Shown piece after piece: positions 58,527-64,000 of a stretch of DNA of 64,000 nt. The stretch is from contig NZ_JAAHTB010000010.1 of NCBI RefSeq assembly GCF_010692745.1, forward strand, positions 62,001 to 126,000, written 5' to 3'. Numbering within the stretch: the first letter of the stretch is position 1; each line of letters opens with the position of its first letter. The DNA comes from Methylobacterium sp. BTF04. GTDB taxonomy: Bacteria > Pseudomonadota > Alphaproteobacteria > Rhizobiales > Beijerinckiaceae. The notes below the pieces were generated by a model. It had not been told where the DNA came from, searched no databases, and saw only the letters and a program-made list of their open reading frames with translations. A program made the translations under genes and the position numbers.

Positions 58527-59362
58527 TTCACCTTCATGCCGAAGGTGTACTGGTTCGGCGATCCGAAATCGCGCTGCACCAGCGGGCTGCCGGCCGATGA
58601 GCCGACGATGCGGTTGTAGCCGACATAGCCCGTTGCCGCCCAGCGCTCGTCGAACACGTAGGTGAGGGCGCCGAGGGCACCGACCGTAGTGAAGCTGTCG
58701 GGACGGTAGGCGGTGAGCCGGCCGTTGACCGCCGCCTCGATCGGCGAGACGCCGAAATACTTGCGGGCATACGACTCGTCGCCGAAGTTGAAGCGCGGCC
58801 CGAGCGAGACCTGCCACCGGCCGAAGGGTTGGATCACATCGGCGCCGACCGTGCCGACGAAGCCGTGATGGCCGTAGACGCCATGACGGAGCTCGACGCG
58901 CGTGCGAAGCCAAGCGACAGGATAATATTCGAGGAACAGACCCGGCTCGATGGCGAAGCGCGCATCGCGCAGGCCGAAGAGGTGGCGCCGGTCGTCGCCA
59001 TAATAGCGGCCCGAGACATAGCGCGCGGTCGGACCGAACTGGAAGTTGGGGCCGTCGAACAGCGACAGGCTGACGCCGTCGTCGGGTGCGGTGAACCGCA
59101 CCGGCGTTCCCGCCCTGCGGATGGCGAGGGACGGATATCCGATGGCCGTATAGGTCTCCGAACCGGGATAGCTCGGCGTCGCCTGGACATTCGCGGTCAG
59201 GGTCACGACCCAGAGGCTGGGGTCGACCTGCGTGAAGGTGGGCCCGGGCTGAATGACCGGCATATCGGCGGCCTGCGCGGCCTGGCCGGATGCGAGGCCG
59301 GCGACGAGGGCTGCAGCCATAGCGGGGCGCGTCCTGCGAAGCGGCAGAGAGCGAAGCGGCAT
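58496..59362 (-). CDS. MipA/OmpV-family outer-membrane protein
   Basis: 288 residues, with signal peptide MPLRSLPLRRTRPAMAAALVAGLASGQAAQA and a beta-barrel of the MipA/OmpV family: WVVTLTANVQATPSYPGSETYTAIGYPSLAIRR, FGPTARYVSGRYYG, ELRHGVYGHHGFVGTVGADV and the terminal YTFGMKVNYSFTMPALF. The C-terminal Phe is typical for barrel assembly. ATG 59362 gives the clean signal; a GTG-like frame runs 19 codons earlier. It is the 3' neighbour of the amidinotransferase, same strand. Confidence 0.88.
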   Translation of the reverse strand: MPLRSLPLRRTRPAMAAALVAGLASGQAAQAADMPVIQPGPTFTQVDPSLWVVTLTANVQATPSYPGSETYTAIGYPSLAIRRAGTPVRFTAPDDGVSLSLFDGPNFQFGPTARYVSGRYYGDDRRHLFGLRDARFAIEPGLFLEYYPVAWLRTRVELRHGVYGHHGFVGTVGADVIQPFGRWQVSLGPRFNFGDESYARKYFGVSPIEAAVNGRLTAYRPDSFTTVGALGALTYVFDERWAATGYVGYNRIVGSSAGSPLVQRDFGSPNQYTFGMKVNYSFTMPALF

Positions 59363-59515
59363 CGAGCGTTCCTGTGTGTCCAACCCGAGGGTTATGGACA
59401 CAAAACTCCCGCACGGCACGAGCGAAGCGTCGCTTTCATCCGTTTGCGTCCCGCTGTGTCGGCAAGGCCACGATGGAGCGGGCCGGCCGCGGAAGAACCG
59501 CGACCGGAATCGAGA

Positions 59516-60697
59516 CTAGAAGTACGACTTCAGGATGCCGCGACGACGCACGTCGAGGGTCGCACAATGGAACGAACCGCCGAACGGGCCATAGGACAGG
59601 AACGGCGCCGGAATCGGATCGAAACCCCAATCCTTGAGCGCCTTGATCAGCGTCGGCTGGCTGGCATCGACGACGATCTTCTTCTCGTCGAGGGCGAGCA
59701 CGTTGATCGAGGTCCATGGCGAGCACATCGAAATCTTGCTCATGAAGCCCTCGACCGGGTCGGGGCGCGGGGCGATCAGCACGTCCCACTTCTTGAGCAC
59801 GGCGGGCAGCTTCTCGACGTCGATGTAGTCCGGGTTCACCAGGACCTTGCCGGGAGCCAGCGGCATGAACGACGAATCGATGTGCATCGGCTGCGGGCAG
59901 CGGCTCTCGATCTCGTGGATGCGGAAGCCGGGGCCGAGGTGGCGGCGCAGCCACTCGATGCCCATCAGGTTGGTCACGTTGGAGCGGGTGACGAAGAGAT
60001 CGCGGCCGCAGCGCACGAAGTCGGCGGCGTCGAAGACCGGCTCGAACTCGTTGACGGTGAACTGCATCGGCTCGCCGGCCTTCAGGTTCGGCACCCGGTA
60101 ATCGTAGTTGTACAGCTCGTCGGTGAGCTGCGGCCGCGGCGCCGAGGTCCAGCGCGCGCCGGCGCGGAAGTATTCCTTGAACAGCGAGCGGTAGGCATCG
60201 CCCTCGAAATAGCGCGAGCGCCAGCACATCGGGCTCTCGATGATCTCGTCGCCGATCACGAGATACGGGTCGCGCGGACAGGCCACGCAGAAGCCGCGCG
60301 AGGACCAGCGCGGGGCATTGTACTTCTTCGAGAAATCGATCGCGTCGGGGCGGCGGATCTTCACGCCCTCGCCGGCGAGGATGGAGATGAAGTTGTCGAG
60401 CTCCTTCTGCGCGAGCGTCTTCATGAACTTCGGATAGCGGAAGCCGGCGGCGAAGCGATAGAACGGCTGGGCGGCCCGCGGCAGGTTGAAGATGACGGTG
60501 AGATGGTGTGACGGAATGGTCGCACCGTCGAGACTTCCGACGATGACCTCCTCGAGCGGATCCCACTCGTTCCACGCCATCACGGGTGATTTCGGTGCCG
60601 GTGCGCCCGGCGCGCCCGATCCGCCCGACGCATACCGGTCGGCATGTCCGTCATCGCGCACGGCATGCTCTGCCGTGATGTGTGTTTCGCGGTCCAT
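59516..60697 (-). CDS. AGAT-type amidinotransferase (candidate hopanoid head-group guanidinylase)
   Basis: 393 residues, related to arginine:glycine amidinotransferase and to aminocyclitol amidinotransferases such as StrB of streptomycin synthesis. The catalytic trio is intact: Asp223 in EPVFDAADF, His272 in PMHIDSSF and Cys378 in PFGGSFHCAT-DVRRRG. These enzymes move the guanidino group of arginine to an amine via a Cys-amidino intermediate. Residues 1-38 are a Gly/Pro-rich extension. ATG 60697 follows AGGAAACGTA. It is divergent from hpnL-hpnM-hpnI, and an amino-bearing cyclitol hopanoid is an attractive acceptor. Glycine is the alternative acceptor. Family is near certain; the acceptor is inferred. 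Confidence 0.9.
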   Translation of the reverse strand: MDRETHITAEHAVRDDGHADRYASGGSGAPGAPAPKSPVMAWNEWDPLEEVIVGSLDGATIPSHHLTVIFNLPRAAQPFYRFAAGFRYPKFMKTLAQKELDNFISILAGEGVKIRRPDAIDFSKKYNAPRWSSRGFCVACPRDPYLVIGDEIIESPMCWRSRYFEGDAYRSLFKEYFRAGARWTSAPRPQLTDELYNYDYRVPNLKAGEPMQFTVNEFEPVFDAADFVRCGRDLFVTRSNVTNLMGIEWLRRHLGPGFRIHEIESRCPQPMHIDSSFMPLAPGKVLVNPDYIDVEKLPAVLKKWDVLIAPRPDPVEGFMSKISMCSPWTSINVLALDEKKIVVDASQPTLIKALKDWGFDPIPAPFLSYGPFGGSFHCATLDVRRRGILKSYF

Positions 60698-60919
60698 CAC
60701 TACGTTTCCTGACCCTTGCCCTTGTGCCCTTGCGCACGGCTGCTTTTCGGGCGCTCAGCCCTCTGCCGCTTATGTCCGCACTGTGTCTATCGGGTGATAG
60801 ACAACGGATTCCAAAGCTGCAACTTCGAAGGATATCCACCGCTTCCGGCAGTCTTTTTGGGCCGGAACCACGGCGGGGTTTCTTCGGAAATCATCCGTCT
60901 GCCGGGCCGAAAGGGGACC

Positions 60920-62041
60920 ATGAAGCGTCTGACGACATTGGCTCTGATCGCCGGTCTCTGCACGGTCGTCGGACTGTTCCTGTCCTCCGGGCTCGAAGAC
61001 GTGGCCGCGGCCGTGGTCAGCGCCGGATGGGGTGCCCTTGTCGTCGTCGTGGCGCGCGCCGTCGCGGTGGCCTGGGCCGGTCTCGGCTGGTTCGTGATCT
61101 TCCCGAAAGACGGTCGTCCGAGCCTGATGGATTGCGTGACCCTGCGCTTCGTGCGCGAGGGCATCAACACCCTGCTGCCGGTGGCCCAGGTCGGCGGCGA
61201 CTTCGTCGGCGCGCGCCTGCTGACCAAGCGCGGTGTCGTCGGTGGCCTCGCGGGCGCCAGCATGTTCGTCGACCTGATGACCCAGGCGGTGACGCAGTTC
61301 CTGTTCACGGTGGCCGGCGTGGTTCTGCTGGCCTGGCTCGCGGGCGACGGTCCCATCGTCCGCACCGTGGCCGGCGGCCTCGCCATCGCGGCCCCGGCGC
61401 TCGGTGCGTTCTACCTGATCCAGCGCCGGAGCGGCCACAAGCTGATCCAGGCCCTCGTGAGCCGGTTCGCCGCCGCGCGCGAATGGCGGGCGCTCGGCGC
61501 CATCGAGGTGCTGTACGAGAACCTGAAGCGCCTCTACGGCCATCCCGGCCGGATCGCTGGCGGTATCGGCGTCCACCTGATCGGCTGGGTGATCGGCACC
61601 GCCGAGGTCTACGTCGCCCTGCACTTCATGGGCTATCCGGTGAGCTTCGCCGAAGCCCTGGTGATCGAGAGCCTGGCGCAGGCGGTGCGCGGCGCGGCCT
61701 TCGCCGTACCCGGCGCCCTCGGTGCCCAGGAGGGTGGCCTGATCGCACTCTGTGCGGTGTTCGGCATCCCGGCCGAGGCTGCCCTCGCTCTCTCGCTGGT
61801 CAAGCGGCTCGCCGATCTCCTCGTCGGTGTTCCCGGGCTGATCGCCTGGCATGCCCTCGAAGGCAAGGACGGCGCCGAAGCCGAGGCGGCCAACGCGCAG
61901 GAGAGCGATCTCGGGCTTCGTCGCGACGGCTTTCCCGCCGACGCCTTCCCGGTGCTGGCACCCGTCTACGGCTCGGCGAACGACCGCGCCGTGATCGGGC
62001 TGCGCCCGACCGAGATCGAAGGTCTCAAGAAGTGCGCCTGA
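60920..62041 (+). CDS. hpnL: Hopanoid-associated membrane protein HpnL
   Basis: 373 residues, about eight membrane segments, lysylphosphatidylglycerol synthase TM/UPF0104 family. The block LRFVREGINTLLPVAQVGGDFVGARLL and the C-terminal GALGAQEGGLIALCAVFGI...LALSLVKRLADLLVG are signatures. HpnL is the usual name when it lies with hpnI and hpnM, as here. It is thought to help move or place hopanoids. ATG 60920 with AAAGGGG upstream fits better than the longer frame. The hpnM start overlaps its stop by ten bases. Confidence 0.93.
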   Translation: MKRLTTLALIAGLCTVVGLFLSSGLEDVAAAVVSAGWGALVVVVARAVAVAWAGLGWFVIFPKDGRPSLMDCVTLRFVREGINTLLPVAQVGGDFVGARLLTKRGVVGGLAGASMFVDLMTQAVTQFLFTVAGVVLLAWLAGDGPIVRTVAGGLAIAAPALGAFYLIQRRSGHKLIQALVSRFAAAREWRALGAIEVLYENLKRLYGHPGRIAGGIGVHLIGWVIGTAEVYVALHFMGYPVSFAEALVIESLAQAVRGAAFAVPGALGAQEGGLIALCAVFGIPAEAALALSLVKRLADLLVGVPGLIAWHALEGKDGAEAEAANAQESDLGLRRDGFPADAFPVLAPVYGSANDRAVIGLRPTEIEGLKKCA

Positions 62042-62637
62042 CCCGCCTCCTCATGGTCGGCCTCGCGAGCGCGCTGCTGAGCGTCGGTGCGCACGCGGCC
62101 GACGATCCGGCGGTACAGTCGGTGCGGACTCTGTACGCGAGCTTCGAGGCGGCGCTGAAGAGCGGACCCGGTGCGGTGAAGGACAGGGCCGCCGCCATCG
62201 GGCCGACCCTCGACACCACGTTCGATTTTCCCACCATGGCCCGCGTCGCGGTGGGCCCGAAATGGAAGGGCTTCACGCCCGAGCAGCAGGGGGCGCTCAC
62301 CGAGGCGTTCGGCCGCTATTTCACCGCCACCTATGCCACCCGCCTGGCGCAGGCCATCGGCGGCAAGTTCGAGGTCAAGCCGCAGAGCGAGGCCCGCGGC
62401 GCCAACCGCGTGGTCCAGACCGACGTGGCCAATGCCGATGGCGACAGCTCGCAAGTGGATTACCTCGTGGGTCCCGCCAACACCGTCCAGGACGTGTATC
62501 TCAACGGCACCGTCAGCGAGATCGCGAGCATGCGCGCCAGCTTCGCCGACCCGCTCAAGGCCGGCGGTGCCGACGGATTGCTGAAATTCATGCGTGAACG
62601 CACCGCCGGCATGCTCGCCGTCAAACCGGCGCCTTGA
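62032..62637 (+). CDS. hpnM: HpnM, periplasmic hopanoid-associated MlaC/Ttg2D-like protein
   Basis: 201 residues with a signal peptide (MRLTRLLMVGLASALLSVGAHA) and a Ttg2D/MlaC-type lipid-binding domain: FPTMARVAVGPKWKGFTPEQQGALTEAFGRYFTATYATRL, QSEARGANRVVQTDV and VQDVYLNGTVSEIASMRASF. Proteins of this family ferry lipids across the periplasm; in hopanoid clusters it is called HpnM. It starts with GTG overlapping the hpnL stop, so it is translationally coupled. Confidence 0.88.
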   Translation: MRLTRLLMVGLASALLSVGAHAADDPAVQSVRTLYASFEAALKSGPGAVKDRAAAIGPTLDTTFDFPTMARVAVGPKWKGFTPEQQGALTEAFGRYFTATYATRLAQAIGGKFEVKPQSEARGANRVVQTDVANADGDSSQVDYLVGPANTVQDVYLNGTVSEIASMRASFADPLKAGGADGLLKFMRERTAGMLAVKPAP

Positions 62638-62796
62638 AGTCGGGCGAGAGACCCTCGCCACCGGACGACAACCGGCACCGTACCAAGCCCTCCCGTCCCA
62701 GTCTGTTCGTCCGAAGTCTCCGCCCACCGCTTCCCGACCCGTCCGCCTTTCGCGCCGCTCATCCCGCGGCACTCTCACGAGAACCGTGACCGAGCG

Positions 62797-63990
62797 ATGC
62801 TCTCCATGGACCTGACCTGGCTCTCGCACCTCTTCCTGCTGCTCGCGCTGGCAGGGTGCGTCTATGGCCTCGCCGCCGCCGTGCTCGCGGGACGCTTCGT
62901 GCGCAAGGCGGTGCCGTCGCTATCCGCCGACGCCGTGCTGCCGTCGGTGACGATGCTGAAGCCGCTCTGCGGCATCGAGCCGAACCTCTTCGAAAACCTC
63001 GAGACCTTCTGCCGCCAGGATTATGCCGGCGCGGTACAGATCGTGTTCGGTGTCCAGAACGTCACCGATCCGGCGATTCCGGTGGTGCGCCGCCTGATCC
63101 AGGCGCATCCGGACTTGCGCCTCGACCTCGTGATCGACGCGCGCCAGCACGGCTCGAACCGCAAGGTCTCCAACCTCATCAACATGTCGGCCGAGATCGC
63201 GCACGACGTGGTGGTGCTCGCCGACAGCGACATGGTGGTGAAGCCGGATTACCTTGCCCGGATCGTCGCGGAGCTGGGCCAGCCCGGCATCAACGGCGTC
63301 ACCTGCCTGTATCATGGCGTACCGGCCCACCGGGGCATCTGGGCGCATCTCTCGGCCCTCGCCATCGACGTGCAGTTCCTGCCCAACGTCGTGATGGGAA
63401 CCTCGCTCGGCCTCGCCAAGCCCTGCTTCGGCTCCACCATCGCCTTCACCACAGTGGCGCTGGCCGAGATCGGCGGCTTCGAGGCGTTTCGCGACGACCT
63501 CGCGGACGATTACGCCATCGGCGAGGCCCTGCGGGCCAAGGGCGGCCTCGTGGCCATCCCTACCGTCACCGTCGGGCACACCTGCGTCGACACCGATCTC
63601 GCCGGTCTGTGGAGCCATGAACTCCGCTGGAACCGCACCATCCGCAACGTCGATCCGGCGGGCTATGCCGGCTCCATCGTCACCCACGCCTTCCCGCTGG
63701 CCCTGATCGGCGCCCTGATTCCGGGGGCCGGCACCAGCGCCCTGGCGGTGGCCGCCCTGGCGCTCGCCTGCCGGATCGTCCTGTGCGTCCGCCTCGAGCG
63801 GGCCTTCGGTCTGGCGCCGCACCCCTACTGGCTGTTGCCGATTCGCGACATCCTCTCGTTTGCGAACTTCTCATGGAGCTTCGTGTCGGGGGCGGTGACA
63901 TGGAAGGGCCACGATTATCGGGTGGTTGCAGATGGCACACTGATCCCGGAGGGAAGCCTCGGCCACGATGCTGGTGCATCCTCGCTCTGA
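62797..63990 (+). CDS. hpnI: HpnI, hopanoid glycosyltransferase
   Basis: 397 residues: membrane anchor at 9-31, a GT-A glycosyltransferase domain resembling ceramide glucosyltransferase (DSD at 143-145, DDLADD at 233-238), and two or three C-terminal membrane segments. HpnI adds N-acetylglucosamine to bacteriohopanetetrol, the first step to BHT-glucosamine and BHT cyclitol ether. In ceramide glucosyltransferases the last motif is (Q/R)xxRW; here it is HELRW (274-278). ATG 62797 or 62806. The frame closes ten bases before the window end; hpnK and hpnJ would be expected to the right. Confidence 0.92.
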   Translation: MLSMDLTWLSHLFLLLALAGCVYGLAAAVLAGRFVRKAVPSLSADAVLPSVTMLKPLCGIEPNLFENLETFCRQDYAGAVQIVFGVQNVTDPAIPVVRRLIQAHPDLRLDLVIDARQHGSNRKVSNLINMSAEIAHDVVVLADSDMVVKPDYLARIVAELGQPGINGVTCLYHGVPAHRGIWAHLSALAIDVQFLPNVVMGTSLGLAKPCFGSTIAFTTVALAEIGGFEAFRDDLADDYAIGEALRAKGGLVAIPTVTVGHTCVDTDLAGLWSHELRWNRTIRNVDPAGYAGSIVTHAFPLALIGALIPGAGTSALAVAALALACRIVLCVRLERAFGLAPHPYWLLPIRDILSFANFSWSFVSGAVTWKGHDYRVVADGTLIPEGSLGHDAGASSL

Positions 63991-64000
63991 TCTTCGCTTT

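Noticed and set aside
59516..60697. Agmatine deiminase, arginine deiminase or dimethylargininase as an alternative for the amidinotransferase.
   Set aside because: The FDAADF, PMHIDSSF and GGSFHC-DVRRRG blocks match the glycine-amidinotransferase type; the deiminases lack the terminal DVRRRG...SYF pattern.

Overview
The window is high-GC, densely coded chromosomal DNA from an alphaproteobacterium of the Rhizobiales, most likely Methylobacterium/Methylorubrum or a close relative. The evidence is a CtrA/SciP/FlbD-type flagellar regulatory set, a class I PHA synthase, a PmtA-type phospholipid methyltransferase, an alpha-type RF2, and hopanoid genes beside an arginine:glycine-type amidinotransferase. 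The genus is inferred, not proven. I saw no rRNA, tRNA, CRISPR array or recognisable transposase. The first ~250 bases are much more AT-rich than the rest and end a foreign-looking reading frame.

Layout: 1-461, tail of an AT-rich unknown gene and its terminator. 462-3384, mltG-yicC-gmk operon. 3451-7514, small hypothetical genes, a first HpnL-like membrane protein, an iron-sulfur-type small protein and a capsule-export (PCP) inner-membrane protein. 7556-15350, a flagellar block entirely on the minus strand, transcribed fliK-flgD-sciP then fliF-fliG-fliH-fliN-flbD, with a sigma54-type promoter before fliK and a CtrA-like box plus a FlbD-type palindrome before fliF. 15686-20098, mnmA, pmtA, a TVP38 membrane protein and an orphan histidine kinase. 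20138-28983, bioB, an FAH-family hydrolase, a FadL-type porin, phaC, an aminotransferase and small secreted proteins.

29087-43106 carries prfB with its programmed +1 frameshift, an M23 peptidase, a peroxiredoxin, a large AsmA/YhdP-like protein, tyrS, anmK, aroC, a RibB fused to a degenerate RibA, a deacetylase-family protein and an L,D-transpeptidase. 43345-53679 carries propionyl-CoA carboxylase alpha, small enzymes, the EF-P gene divergent from its lysylation genes epmA-epmB, a DUF1624 membrane protein, a two-domain cold-shock protein and a DUF192 protein. 53813-59362 is an accessory stretch with a dienelactone-hydrolase-like protein, a single-domain response regulator, a NepR-like mini-protein, a hydrolase-fold protein lacking its nucleophile serine, a GST and an OmpV-type protein.

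59516-63990 is the most interesting part: an amidinotransferase with an intact Cys-His-Asp triad, divergent from hpnL-hpnM-hpnI. HpnI begins building the amino-sugar/cyclitol head group of composite hopanoids, and guanidine-bearing cyclitol-ether hopanoids are, to my knowledge, reported from Methylobacterium. The inference is that this gene makes the guanidino group of those lipids. A second HpnL paralogue about 56 kb away hints at a parallel lipid-handling route.
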